64,000 nt of DNA from Lutraria lutraria (GCA_964023205.1 OZ026833.1:7838138-7902137), one strand, 5' to 3'. Positions 1 to 11,490 are shown, numbered from the stretch's first letter. The notes: generated from the letters alone by a model not told the origin. Translations and numbers: made by a program.

Positions 1-640
1 CAATGCATGTTGTAGACAAACTGTCCGTCTTTTGTCGGTTTGTCTGGACAAGCGCCTCCCACACTAAACAGATCGCACAATTACAAGATCATGTTTACGT
101 AAATCTTGAAGTTCACAACACGATTTTCATGTATGATGTGCCCTATTTCACGGAGAAATCTGTCTGCATTAACGATATTTTCGAATTGTTCTAATAGTAC
201 AACAGTTTAGAGAATATCTTATGAAGCGTTGCGAACTACGTGCTGTGATTTTGCCTACTTTTCCATTCCTACAACAGAGCATATAATTTTACTGCAGTTC
301 GATTGTGTCTCAGCACAACTACTATTGTTGCTATGAGGACTCAAATCAAAGCGACATTCAAAGGCAATATTGTTTTAATCCATTCTTTACTACAGTGTTT
401 ACCAATAGACAAGTACTATTATAGTTTTTGTCATAATACTTGATGTTTCAAAAAAGTATCAACAAAGTGTTATTATTGCATGGGAATAAATGAGTAAATG
501 AACAGAGACGATAAAACAGAAAATGTAATATAATGACATCCACAAACAGTATATCTAATTAAAAACTACCACTAACCATAGCATCATAACAACACAGATA
601 CCATGTAACCCAGCACATAACCTGCCCAACTATAGTCTCA
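1..640. other. AT-rich sequence, no gene seen
   Basis: The stretch is AT-rich. A 63-codon open frame near the left edge has no recognisable features and no convincing splice sites. The last part (about 600-650) already resembles degenerate copies of the 36-bp repeat that follows. Confidence 0.4.
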
Positions 641-654
641 AAGCTTCTCAACAC

Positions 655-1735
655 ATGACTTTACCAAAAGAGTCATAGAGCTGCTCAACACATGACTAAA
701 CCAAAAAGTCTTAGAGCCGCTCAATACATGACTAAACCAAAACGTCTTAGAGCTGCTCAACACATGACTTTACCAAAACGTCTTAGAGCTGCTCAACACA
801 TGACTTTACCAAAACGTCTTAGAGCTGCTCAACACATGACTTTACCAAAACGTCTTAGAGCTGCTCAACACATGACTTTACCAAAACGTCTTAGAGCTGC
901 TCAACACATGACTTTACCAAAACGTCTTAGAGCTGCTCAACACATGACTTTACCAAAACGTCTTAGAGCTGCTCAACACATGACTTTACCAAAACGTCTT
1001 AGAGCTGCTCAACACATGACTTTACCAAAACGTCTTAGAGCTGCTCAACACATGACTAAACCAAAAAGTCTTAGAGCTGCTCAACACATGACTAAACCAA
1101 TAAGTCTTAGAGCTGCTCAACACATGACTAAACCAAAAAGTCTTAGAGCTGCTCAACACATGACTAAACCAAAAGTGTTAGAGCTGCTCAACACATGACT
1201 TTACCAAAAAGTGTTAGAGCTGCTCAACACATGACTAAACCAAAAAGTCTTAGAGCTTCTCAACACATGACTAAACCAAAAAGTCTTAGAGCTGCTCAAC
1301 ACATGACTAAACCAAAAAGTCTTAGAGCTGCTCAACACATGACTAAACCAAAAAGTCTTAGAGCTGCTCAACACATGACTTTACCAAAAAGTCTTAGAGC
1401 TGCTCAACACATGACTTTACCAAAACGTCTCAGAGCTGCTCAACACATGAGTTTACCAAAACGTCTTAGAGCTGCTCAATACATGACTTTACCAAAACGT
1501 CTCAGAGCTGCTCAACACATGACTTTACCAAAAAGTCTTAGAGCTGCTCAACACATGACTAAACCAAAAAGTCTTAGAGCTGCTCAACACATGACTTTAC
1601 CAAAAAGTGTTAGAGCTGCTCAACACATGACTTTACCAAAAAGTGTTAGAGCTGCTCAACACATGACTAAACCAAAAATCTCAGAGCTGCTCAATACATA
1701 ACTAAACCAAAAGCTCTTAGAGCTAGACAACACAC
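655..1735 (+). repeat. 36-bp minisatellite, about 30 copies
   Basis: Tandem units of 36 bp run from about 655 to 1735. A typical unit starts ATGACTTTACCAAAACG and ends GCTGCTCAACAC. Two positions vary in blocks: ACTTTA versus ACTAAA, and CGT versus AGT. Because 36 is divisible by three and one plus-strand frame has no stop, the array reads as a 12-residue periodic peptide (MTLPKRLRAAQH or MTKPKSLRAAQH). Two open runs of 168 codons (692-1198 and 1195-1701) are separated by a unit of 35 bp. The first unit (655-691) is 37 bp and carries an in-frame TAG, and the last units decay into stops. The other five frames of the unit contain stops. I read this as a minisatellite; translation is possible but unsupported. 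Confidence 0.9.
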
Positions 1736-1744
1736 AACCTAGTC

Positions 1745-2005
1745 ATGAAGTCTCACAACAATTTAACACACAACCAGTCCATCATGTACCAGAGCAACTC
1801 AACAAAAAACATGGACAACACGCCTTGGAGCAATTTAACACAACCTAGTCAACAAGTAATAATCAATCCAGCACCTAACGTATCTGACAAATCTCACAAG
1901 AACTTAACACATAACCTGGTCAACAAGCGTCACACTAATGCTACTGTACCACATAATTGTCGTCTAGACATTGTCAACTGTTCCTTACACAAAGACGTGA
2001 AGTAA
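1745..2005 (+). other. Degenerate repeat-derived open frame after the minisatellite
   Basis: This 86-codon open frame follows the 36-bp array. It has its own internal duplication: a segment with 'tctcacaacaatttaacaca' recurs about 145 bp later as 'tctcacaagaacttaacaca', followed by 'tcaacaag'-type motifs. The predicted peptide is rich in Asn, Ser, Thr and His and has no recognisable domain. It is probably decayed tandem repeat sequence rather than a gene. Confidence 0.35.
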
Positions 2006-2499
2006 AGATTATTGAGAAGTGATTTTAACAATGCGATTGAGCAAGAACAAGAAAAACTATAACGAAACGTTATAGGAAGACGAATTGCAAGAAGCATTGG
2101 TTTAAGTTTTTTGTATGAAGTTGCCTTTTTCATAAAGGATATTGACCGTCTACTTTATTCATTCCTCCATTATGGAGAGTATAACATATCTACAAGTTAT
2201 AGATAATACACATATTTTGACAATCATGAGTATTTGACAAATAAATACATTCATGTATATTGTTCACATATACATGGTATTACCATACCATACACCAATT
2301 GAATAAAGTGCACCCTAAATACTACCAAATCCACCATAGTCTGATATGATACAACCACATTAAACTTACATCTAATGTTGTTTTCGATATAATGCCACGT
2401 TAACATCATAGAACGATGCCTACATTACTTACTTACGTTTCAAAAACAGAGCAGACGAACAGATTCAGTCAAACATGACAGGTAACGCGACGAATAGCC

Positions 2500-2640
2500 A
2501 GTTCAATGATTGACCAATCAAAAATGACCGAAATCACCATTAGCCAATCAAATGGACAGGATTAGCCAAAATAGTATAGACACTAAAGTAAGTACTCGCA
2601 AACAGCTATAATAAACAAATACTCGTAAGTATAATTCGTC
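2500..2640 (+). promoter_or_regulatory. Possible promoter: paired CCAAT boxes and TATA-like site
   Basis: Two CCAATCA motifs, near 2514 and 2546, have the flanks expected for NF-Y sites (gaCCAATCA and gCCAATCA). About 60 bp further on is an AT-rich site (ctataataaac, near 2601). A short ATG frame near 2681 meets a GTGAGT donor-like sequence after three codons. The arrangement is promoter-like, but each part is short enough to occur by chance. Confidence 0.2.
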
Positions 2641-4070
2641 TAGAAATTAAGTGTATATCCCAATGTGAGTTTATCTAACAATGGCAAAATGTGAGTTATG
2701 TTCGCTCTAGCAGACCTGCGAAACAAACTAATTAGACTTTCTTGGCATTGAGCAATACATGGAAGTTCAACACAGTGGAAGCATTAAAATGCTTTTGTAA
2801 AATGCTTCAACTGAAAAATGATGAGATTCATTATAATTATTATGATAATTTGCAAAATAAGAGGGTGGAACAAAATTAACGTTGTTGTTCTTCACATTGG
2901 TAGAAACACTGAACCTACTCCAACTGTGACGACTATATTGCAATCCATTTTTTATTTCTGATATTTTTCAGGCGGAGTCAAAGATGGTTAGTGCTTTTTC
3001 TGTACGACATTAACTTTACACCCTTTACTGCAATTACATTTTGCCTACGTTTCAGTTAATTTCAATTCAAATGTATGCTTAGTTGGCGAAACAAAGTTGA
3101 ATTACCAACCGGTTTATATCATGTGTTACCGTTATAAAGTGAAATACTTACATTATAAAATCGCTAACGTCATTATAGCGAATTTGAGATATCATTAAGA
3201 TTCTGGTCTGATTTAACGAACATTTGCATTTTCGAAAATAAAAATATATCTAGCAATTACACCATGCGGAAATTATGACAAGCTATACATTTTCAAGAAA
3301 AGCAAATTGATTTTTTAGTAAGTATACTTTAACCTTATGGAAATCAAGCAATTTGAATGATTCTTGGCTTTTCAAATTGACATTTCCCGGAACAAATTTA
3401 GAGTGATTCATTGAATGATCTATGGTAAAGACATTGTGTGATGCATAAGACTTGATACACACAGTCGTAAAGTAGCAGAGCAGAAATCTTGCTATAAATA
3501 TCATTCGCGCAAATGAAATAACATATATACGCCTTTTGATAAAGCTATACATCTTTTTAAGAGACGAATAGGGAATTTCAAGAGCTTGAAAGTCATTGTC
3601 TATTGATTCCAATATATTTGTTATGCACTTTAGAATGTCCATAACTTAGTAGATACAATTATAGCGTTTGTCGCTATAAATGTAGAACTTCGTCACGACA
3701 AATATGAGACAGGATATACATTTCAAAACCTTGCCATTACATTGTTTAAACCAATTAGGGACAGTCTCGTCATTTTATTTTTATTTTTCCTTGGACAGAT
3801 TTCTCACTCATGGTTACTTTTTAGTCTTCTGTTCGTTATATCTTCAAACATTAAAGAGCGTGGGCGGTTTTGTTTCGGGACTGGGGTCATATACATATAA
3901 TTCATGCGACCAGTTTTCCATCAAATAAGACTTTTTCATTGTTCTCACATTGATGTATTCGTTATATGCCCCTTATCAATAATCGATCTTTGTTTTAATA
4001 TTTTACGTTGACTGAATATATTTGAATTGTGATGGAAATATTGAAAACCCATGCGATAATAAATGGTCAT
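2640..4070. other. No gene recognised
   Basis: The sequence is AT-rich. A 119-codon minus-strand frame (3642-3283) is the longest open run. It has an unremarkable AT-driven composition, no recognisable domain and no good splice donor, so I do not call it a gene. Confidence 0.35.
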
Positions 4071-4077
4071 TACAGTA

Positions 4078-4285
4078 TAAGATTAAGGTGTCCGCCTTCA
4101 GAGCGGGAGATCGAAAGCTCGACCCCCAGCCAGCTAGTTAAATAATGGCTACCATAGGCCCACCTCAGCCAGGCGCCCGGCAAAAAGAGAACAAAATATC
4201 GAGGTACTGTGCGCACAAAAGGTGTCTCATAGTCAACTTGGTTGGCCCTTTCAATAAGGGTGACAATAAAATGAACAAAACTTTT
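4078..4285 (+). mobile_element. tRNA-headed SINE-like element
   Basis: A GC-richer island sits in AT-rich flanks. Its left part resembles the anticodon arm and T arm of a tRNA: 'gtgtccgccttcagagcggg' folds into a CCGCC/GCGGG-type stem, and 'gatcgaaagctcgaccccc' is a degenerate B box. The right part ends in a short hairpin-like stretch (GGCCCTTT...AAGGGT) and 'gacaataaaa'. The 5' tRNA portion looks truncated. This is consistent with a tRNA-derived SINE; the family is not assigned. Confidence 0.5.
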
Positions 4286-5726
4286 TAAAGAGTTATTAAT
4301 CATGAAGAAAGGTTTTATTGTATTTATCAATTTCTATTTGTATTATATTCTTACTGATAACCATTGCAATTTATCTTTTATCATAAATCTTACCATTTCT
4401 GCTTATACCTTTAAAGCGTGTAACGCTGTATTTGACAGTCCTATTATTGGTAAAAATTGTTTGTATGTGATAAGAATGACACAAAAGTAAGTTTTAAATA
4501 CTGAGTATTGGAAGCGACCTGTACATTTTGATAAGCATTAACTATAATAGATAAATTATAATGAAAGGGAGAAAAAAACTATTTCTATGTTTTTTTTTCA
4601 GGCACAATTTTCCTGTTTTATTTTACAATGTACAACACAAAGTCATTTTTGTTTGTAAAGGCGAGCGTTGCATGTTTGAATTCACCAAACACGGATTAAA
4701 TCGTTAAACGGAAGAATAAAATGTTAGGGAACATGATAACTTGTAAAAATCATACTTGTTAACTTACAAAGACATTTTGTTTTTGAGAAAACACTATACG
4801 GTTATTATATAAAAACGATGTAGTTTTACACGTATTTGGATGGATATAGCTGTTGATTGGTAAAATATAAGTTTGTGATAAAGATCCATTTTGACGTCAT
4901 CGCATGTCACTGGGTACAAACATGAACAACTTAGACATAAATCGGTGACTGATCTTTTATGTTTCCAGGGTAACAACAAAGGTATGCTTATAGAACTCTT
5001 ATACATACATCGGAAAAAATGTATTCATTGACGCATATATGATGTCAAACACATTGCTTTACACCACCCACGATCAGGAGACACGCTAACATATAATGTC
5101 GCCATTACTGTCAGTAACACCGACAGTATTCTTTGTCATGAAATAATCACATAAATATGTTTGTGGCGTTTGCAATCTGGGTCTAATGAACACAATACAA
5201 AAGCGTACTAAAATGTTATAAAAGCACAGCGGTAATGATATTTATATGCTTATTATCACATATTTATATGAGTACCACCGTACATACTTCTAAAATCAAC
5301 CCTCGCAAAGTGTAGATTACTAAATCTCAAATCAAGTCGCTCATTTGTTAGTTCATTATCTTACAGTCATCCTTTCATTTGGCCAACACGGTGATCTTCA
5401 AACTATTTTTGCACCACGTTCTTTGTCCTTCTCTGTAAACTGTTTGACGTTAGCTCCTTGCAAATTAAGATATGTTTCTCATGCCCAACGATTTATGTAG
5501 GACATTCCAATTGACTGGTGAGGCTTTATCTGTGCTGGTAGAAGTCAGTGTAATATCTAAACTCCTCCAAAGAATTCTACAATTATGTTATTCAAATAAT
5601 ATATTCGTCCAGGGAACACTTCACACATATTGCGTTGCGTATTCGTTGGGTAAATTACGTCAATGCATCACAATGGTCGCGGATCAATCACCGTTTCAAT
5701 AATTAAAATGTCCATCTACGTCAAAT

Positions 5727-5760
5727 ATGTCTGAGCATGAAAATCCTCCAGTGGACGACA
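5727..5760 (+). CDS. Possible 11-codon first exon with splice donor
   Basis: An ATG begins the frame MSEHENPPVDD, which runs directly into a GTAAGT donor at 5761 (phase 1). The acidic, Pro-containing peptide differs from the surrounding AT-rich background. No promoter and no downstream exon can be identified, and a frame this short is easily fortuitous. Confidence 0.15.
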
Positions 5761-6237
5761 GTAAGTAAATACATTCAAAATCAAGATTTAACATCAGCAT
5801 CAACGGACGGAGAGAATTATATGAGTTTATCTAGGACAAGACCGGTGCAGAATAAAAAATTATAACGTAGACTTTAAGAAATTAGAAAAGACGAGTATAT
5901 GATTATACCAAATTATCTGTTTTAAGCCTTATATCACTGTGAGAGGATTATACCATCATTGGACTCAATGCCATTCAGGAGCTTGTGTATCACTGTGTGT
6001 CATGTTTTGATGAGCAGATGTGAAAAAGGTTAAATACTAGATCTAGAATTTTGTTACGCTATCGAATACTTTGGATATCATACAATTATGTTTATAATAA
6101 TTTTCTCCTTGAGCAAAGCACCACATACAGCCATAAACAGTAACTGTTGCACAAATAACATATTTCTATTTTCCGGTCGAATTAGTCAACAGCTGATACA
6201 ATATTAAACTGAAGAAGTCAATGCCAATTTATTTTTA

Positions 6238-6340
6238 AAGTATCGCGATTCGGGGTAGAACCGTACCGGTACGTATTGCATTTAGAACGTATCGCAAAAA
6301 ATATACCGGTAAACCGGTATTATCGCGCATCACTCTCAGG
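6238..6340. mobile_element. Palindromic fragment, possibly from a hAT-type element
   Basis: The fragment holds two perfect palindromes: CGTACCGGTACG at about 6262-6273, and ATACCGGT-AA-ACCGGTAT at 6303-6320. They sit among 'tatcgcgattcgg' and 'tattatcgcgcatcactc'. Repeated CCGGTA and CGCGAT motifs with a terminal GCGCATCAC-like end recall non-autonomous hAT elements. The boundaries and family are inference. Confidence 0.3.
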
Positions 6341-7737
6341 AACCAAATTATGAATGACGTGTACCAGTGATAGACAGATAATCTAAGAATTATCATTCTT
6401 CGAGTTCCTGAACTTCCAACGTGTTTTGGACTTCACGAAAAAAAGTATATAATTTTATTCAAACGTGATTTTTTTTAAATACCGTGGATACAAACATCAG
6501 TGTTGTGAGATATTTCCACGTCATATCATGCAACAGCATGTATTATTGAAAATCGATTCATTATACAGTGAAAATGATCTTCAAATGAATGTTTGATTCG
6601 TTTGGTTTTCATATGTGAAAATCAATACACGCGAAGTCAATTAGACTATTTTAAGACAACTAATGACGAACGACTGTACAGCACAGACGCTCGTTCTTTA
6701 TTATTCTTCTTTATCGTTCTTCATATTTCAGGTCCACCATCGACACAATACCGTGGAAACATTTTGTATCAATATTATTATACCTGATTTATAAAGAACC
6801 ATTTTCATACAAAAGTACTCGTTAAACTCATATAAACATTAGACAATAACGTTAAAATATGCATAGTGTTAAAACTGATATACATATCGTCGGTTCCATT
6901 CGGAAAGGACGTAACGACATTTTCAGAATTTCACGATTTCAGACTCTTCACAATGTCCCGCGTCTTATGCCGAAACATTGTATCTTTAATCCAAGCAAAT
7001 CACTAAAATTCGTCACTTGAGGAAAAGTCGTAACTCAATTTGTTGATTTTTTTTATCGTATACGCTAGTAGGAAAAGTCGTAACTACAGATTTGTTTAGT
7101 TGACAGTCTGTATTGTAAACTCAACATTCAAAGTCATTTTTAGAGTAATACAGAGCTGTAGGTAAGTTTTCTTTAATATGTTCGCATTTATTATCATTAA
7201 ACGAGTACTGTTATGTTATTTTTATAGGTTGCGTTCTTGGCTAAATAAAAATGAGAATCTAATGTTGTTTTTGTTTTTCAACAGTACATTGCATACGGAA
7301 ATGTTGCTTTTTAAAAGGACAAACACCTTGACGATTTACATGATTAGGTAGAATGAATATGTTCAAGTAAATAAGGTTATTTTCATCTTTTTGGTGTAGT
7401 TACGTCTTGTCCGATCCGATGTATTTCAATAAAAGATGTTCTTTCTTTTGAAGTTACGTCATTTTGGAAGGGTCAAATCTGCATTAATTGTCATTATCTG
7501 AACATTATTCTTGTAACAATATTATTTGAGATTCCATTCAATGATCTTCTACAGTTAGTAAGGTTTATTGAAAGACTGTCAAACGTCACATGGTATTTGT
7601 TTTAATAACGTTTCGTTATTTTACATACTAAGAGATAACATATAATAAACTTGTTTTGAAAGTGTAAACTTGTTTTTCCTTTCTCCTGAAAAGTTATGTT
7701 TTTGAAGGTACGTCATTTCCGAATGGGGCCGACGATA

Positions 7738-8075
7738 TGGTGGCTGATTTCTGCCATTTCATATTTTCGTGTCTTTGCCCACACAAGACATTGCTTCTAT
7801 GGTATAGTGTCTTCGCCTTTCGAGGCGAAGGCAAGACAAACTATAGGGCGTCGATACGAAGATTGCATGTCCGCCGACAGGAAAATCTACAATAGAATAG
7901 TTCGTGTATTCGCCTATCAAAAATACCGTTAAATTTCACCTTCAATAGTTCGTGTATTCGTGTCTTCGTCCTCAAAATTCGAAGGCGAAGTCACGATAAG
8001 TCAGCAGTTTATTGTGTGTTCGTGTCGTCGGGCTTTGACTTTACGAATACATGAAATGGCAGAAATCAACCACCA
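7738..8075. mobile_element. MITE with long terminal inverted repeats and TA target site
   Basis: The left end (TGGTGGCTGATTTCTGCCAT...) and the right end, reverse-complemented (TGGTGGTTGATTTCTGCCAT...), match over about 35 bp. TA dinucleotides flank both ends (7736-7737 and 8076-8077), as in Tc1/mariner-type insertions. Inside are smaller palindromes such as CTTCGCC-tttcga-GGCGAAG and repeated 'ttcgtgtcttcg' motifs. There is no transposase, so the element is non-autonomous. A 78-codon open frame across its left part is not a gene. Confidence 0.8.
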
Positions 8076-8079
8076 TATA

Positions 8080-8550
8080 TACATGATGATGTCATGGTGT
8101 ATGCGGTTTACATGAAAATGACTGAAATAGTCAAGACTTTTCTATGAACCTGGAAATTTGTGTGATTGATATAGAACATATAGGAAAAAACAATAAATTC
8201 TAAATTAAGATGGAAAAAACATAGACAGCCATGTTAATATAACTGGTTTTTAATATCTGTAGTTTTCATAAAATAAATTATAATAAAATCGAGCATATAC
8301 TCGTAAATCAACCAGAAATGACCCAAGGTGTAAGACATAAGATGTTTTGACATAGTAAATACAAGTGCATGGAATTATTAACTATCACGAATCAGTCGAT
8401 ATTACTCAAACACAAGTAAAATATGATTGGAAGTTTCAACAAATTACCGACATATCTATAATACCGTGTACAATAAAAGATACCTATATGGGCCATTTAA
8501 ATAACAAAGCTAGTCACTTTATTTTAACGACATTTTATTCATTCACATGA
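8080..8550. other. AT-rich spacer
   Basis: Nothing is recognised except that the right part may belong to the MITE end at 8553-8603. Open frames here are short and lack features. Confidence 0.3.
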
Positions 8551-8552
8551 TG

Positions 8553-8603
8553 GTATTTATTCGGAGGTGGTCGCTAACACAGGTTTAACTGTGTGTATTA
8601 ATT
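8553..8603 (+). mobile_element. End fragment of GCTAACACAGGT-type MITE
   Basis: The sequence 'ggaggtggtcgctaacacag' followed by 'gtttaactgt' matches the right ends of the related copies at 9060-9222, 38262-38372, 46737-46850 and 48566-48741. Only this end is clear here. Confidence 0.5.
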
Positions 8604-8738
8604 TAATTGTTGCAGTGACTTTACTAGACTAAGTGCTTATTCAAGTACTCGAGTTCATGCTGCTGCTTTTTCTTATTTAATCAGTAATATGTTGTTTAAC
8701 GACTCATTCAACAGCTATGATCGTATCAGAGCCGCTGA

Positions 8739-8754
8739 GGGGGGGGGGGGGGGG
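8739..8754 (+). repeat. Run of 16 G
   Basis: An uninterrupted G run sits directly at the apparent 3' end of the minus-strand SINE that follows. It may be assembled with the wrong length. Confidence 0.9.
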
Positions 8755-9012
8755 TGATAGGATACAGGAGAAACGGGCGCTTATATCCCTACACTTCTCG
8801 AATAGTTTTTCCCGGTTCTTTATTGTGCACGGTGTAAAGCACCGATTCACGTCTCGCTGTCTTTCTTGTTACTTACTAGACGAGTACTTCGCTAGGTAGT
8901 TGAGACGGAGATACTGAAAAAACGTCCATGAAAAAATCGGTACGCGGCTCCGAGAATCAAACCAGCAATCTTTCGTTCCGCAGACCAGCGCGTTACCACT
9001 AGACTATCATGC
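8755..9012 (-). mobile_element. tRNA-derived SINE (family A, copy 1)
   Basis: Read on the minus strand from 9012, the element starts with a tRNA-like head: an A box 'tagtctagtggtaacgcg' and a B-box-like 'ggtttgattctc' about 35 bp further on. The body contains 'ggtgctttacaccgtgcaca' followed by 'ataaagaacc', shared with copy 2 at 19362-19612. The tail abuts the G run. The head-body-tail order with both internal polymerase III boxes supports a SINE. Confidence 0.7.
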
Positions 9013-9059
9013 TTCTCCGTTGCTTTTTCTGATACAGTTTAAACACAACACGTATCAAT

Positions 9060-9222
9060 TAGTAATCAGTGCCTTCTGTTGGCCAGTTAATAATTCTCTC
9101 AAGATACCAATCTTTATTTGTCAGCTGACTTTTATTCTGAGGTCATTTTGTTCTAACTAATTTAGGTTTTATAAATGTAATGACCTTTAGTCTGAGGTGT
9201 CCGCTAATAGTGGTTTGACAAA
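9060..9222 (+). mobile_element. GCTAACACAGGT-type MITE, diverged copy
   Basis: This region aligns over about 150 bp with 48590-48741. Shared blocks are 'tctttatttgtcag', 'gaggtcattttgttctaa', 'aatgacctttagtctgaggt' and a terminal 'ccgctaatagtggtttgac'. It is non-coding and strongly diverged. Confidence 0.55.
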
Positions 9223-9224
9223 TA

Positions 9225-10060
9225 TGTACAAGTTAAATGTTTGTACGGCGCAAAATCGTATCCGGCAATTCAATACTAGAATGTGGCCTATGTAGCATTT
9301 TTTATCAGGATGTGCGAAGTTTCAGATCAAACGAATTTGTTATTTTGACTTAACTGATACCGAAACTAAAGTGATCATCTACTCCATCAAAAATACAAGC
9401 CGTTGATGTTTCATGAATCTCATGAATCTGGTCGTATGGTTCTACAGTTCACGAGGTACTCTATATGTAGTCCCTGTTTCCACCCTAAAATTAAAATCAG
9501 GGGAAACTATCACCTCGATGTATCAGACGTTGCAATATCTGCTGGAATGCATATAAAATATTTAAATAAAGTCTCCAAAAATAATATACTCCGTTGTCTG
9601 AGGGTACGTTGTCGTAAAAACCTGGTATAACGGTCCCAAACATAGATTTTCAACTGCAAAGTGACCATCTATATCGAACCATAAAGTGACCGTCTATGTC
9701 GAACCAATTAAGTCATCATTTCTCACCTGATCGGACATTTTTTTGTATTGAGCTCCGAAATCGATATTTAATTAACGACAATTGCGTAAACAAGTCAGTG
9801 TCCACGCTCGCGATTATAAAATTAGTCTGTGTGAATATGTTTATATTGTTTTGTTTATTTGCGACATGTTGCTAAAATAAATACATCGAAACGTATAAAT
9901 ATCGTGTTCCGTATCTTATAACACGATTAAATGATTATTACAACACACCGATAATAAACACAGCGAATTTCTCTAATAATTTATACATCGAAGTTCATTT
10001 AGATCGAACAATTTTTCCTAATTCCTTTGATATAAAGAGTTTCGGCTGCATTTATTGACA
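9225..10060. other. Spacer with a two-copy 25-bp tandem repeat
   Basis: At about 9657-9706 the unit 'aaagtgaccatctatatcg' with 'aaccat' occurs twice with few changes. No gene is recognised; a 75-codon frame at 9403-9630 lacks features. Confidence 0.35.
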
Positions 10061-10061
10061 G

Positions 10062-10200
10062 ATGGGCAGATATCGAGCTCGCTCCATTCTTAGACTATAA
10101 ATAGCGACTGCGTCATCAAGCTAACACTAGTTGGTGTGAGTAACACGTGACCTCGCTCTATTTCTGTTTTGTTTATATCACGTGATGACCATTGCGGATA
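10062..10200 (+). promoter_or_regulatory. TATA-type promoter candidate with two CACGTG E-boxes
   Basis: CTATAAATAGCG (10095-10106) is followed by GTCATCAA (10112-10119) and AACACTAGTT (10123-10132). The same three blocks with identical spacing occur on the minus strand at 59139-59102. A TATA box about 30 bp upstream of the third block is the geometry of a core promoter. Two CACGTG motifs (about 10144 and 10179) follow; these are bHLH-ZIP binding sites in animals. The segment is locally GC-richer than its surroundings. Confidence 0.4.
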
Positions 10201-10346
10201 TTTCGGGCACTGTCACTAATCTGCTTCGCGCAAGAAGTTGCGATTTTGCATTGCCACTTAAAAATAAGTATTCCAGAGAGTACGGCGGCCGAAGGCCGCC
10301 GTGCAATAAATATTACAGTACGTTTAAAAGTCATTATTTCATGTAG
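10185..10346 (+). CDS. Possible 53-residue small ORF downstream of the promoter
   Basis: A frame starting at the ATG at 10185 (MTIADISGTVTNLL...) runs 53 codons to TAG. It begins about 90 bp downstream of the TATA motif. Its middle spans a perfect GC-rich hairpin (10282-10302) that encodes GGRRPP. Composition is less AT-driven than neighbouring frames. No domain, signal peptide or homologue is recognised, so it may be chance. Confidence 0.15.
   Translation: MTIADISGTVTNLLRARSCDFALPLKNKYSREYGGRRPPCNKYYSTFKSHYFM
10282..10302. repeat. Perfect GC-rich hairpin
   Basis: ACGGCGGCC-GAA-GGCCGCCGT forms a perfect 9-bp stem with a 3-nt loop, followed by 'gcaataaa'. It stands out in AT-rich surroundings. 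It is not the histone 3' stem-loop sequence. Confidence 0.8.
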
Positions 10347-10349
10347 GTG

Positions 10350-11490
10350 GTAGGCCTACATAGCAGTGATTCATTTTCATTACCAAGATTTATTACTGTT
10401 GTGTTTGAAAAAATAGATACGTTACAACGATGATATTTTACAAAGCGCAATATTCTCTGACATTTAATTATTAAGCTCAATTTACTATCCTTGAAATGGG
10501 CTTAACATTTCCAATCCGAGACATTAGAATGTCAAAGACATTAAATCTCTGTTGCTCCTAATGAATGCGGACCATGATACAAACTATTTAGCTATGAAAA
10601 AAATGTTAGAGGTACCTGATCCGTATAAAATTTGACATTCAAACATTAGATATATTACAGTTGTATATAATATCAATTGTATGACTATATACTTTATGTT
10701 TACGCCAAAAAATGAATGTTCTATTCTGTTCTATAACTTTCGACCAAACAACTTTTGAAATATTGGATATGAGTCAGTTATATTTGACTTTATATAATAA
10801 AGGGAGATAATATTATATATATAATAACTAGTGCACTCACTTTGCTATAATTATAGAGAATGTTTATTTTTTATGTTTACAAATTCCAAAATTACTCAAT
10901 TCAGTAAATGTGATGATTGATTTACGAACGATTCATATTACATATAATTAATGAAAAAAAAACATGAGATGAATGTTTGTATTAGGGTCTGTAATATTTA
11001 AATTTACATGTGAATAGTTAACGCAACACTTTAACAGTTGACTAATCGGATACAACTCTTTTCAGAACATTAATTCTTCATACAGCAAGCATTAATTTTA
11101 TTTTTCGACAAAATATTTCAGAGATCTTCGTAGTCCGTCCACTCAAAACTAACGATCAACTGAAGTTCTTATTGACGTTGAAAATGCGTTATTTATTACA
11201 TATTGGATTTGTATATACATATATATTACATAATTATATACAAGTCGGTTTCCTTTTCTTAAATACATATCATTTGTATATAATCGTGAACGTTTGGTTA
11301 AAGACTGTCCAATCCGAAACACTTTTTAGACTCCAGTTTCAAACCAGGTCCGAAAATGTACAGTGATAAGAACGGTTCTGACTGTTTCATGCTCATGCTG
11401 GCTTTTATCATGTGAATCAAATAGTAATTAGCTGTACACAGCAAGGAAGTATGCGTAAAAAATCAGTGAAACTGTTATTAATTACTATCC
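10350..11490. other. AT-rich sequence, nothing recognised
   Basis: Very AT-rich with no supported gene, structured repeat or RNA gene. Confidence 0.4.

Larger units (their letters stand above)
4290..7730. other. Mostly AT-rich, no confident gene
   Basis: No confident coding sequence is visible. Two things stand out: a possible tiny first exon at 5727-5760 and a palindrome-rich fragment at about 6240-6335, both listed separately. Other open frames of 60-80 codons look like chance runs. Confidence 0.35.

Noticed and set aside
692..1701. Two 168-codon repeat ORFs as protein-coding genes
   Set aside because: They are fully explained by a 36-bp tandem repeat with one stop-free frame. A one-base deletion and stop-containing end units break the frame, and there are no flanking gene signals.
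3283..3642. 119-codon minus-strand ORF
   Set aside because: No domain, no credible donor, AT-driven composition.
10282..10302. Histone 3' stem-loop
   Set aside because: The stem sequence and GAA loop do not match the metazoan histone stem-loop, and no histone gene is nearby.
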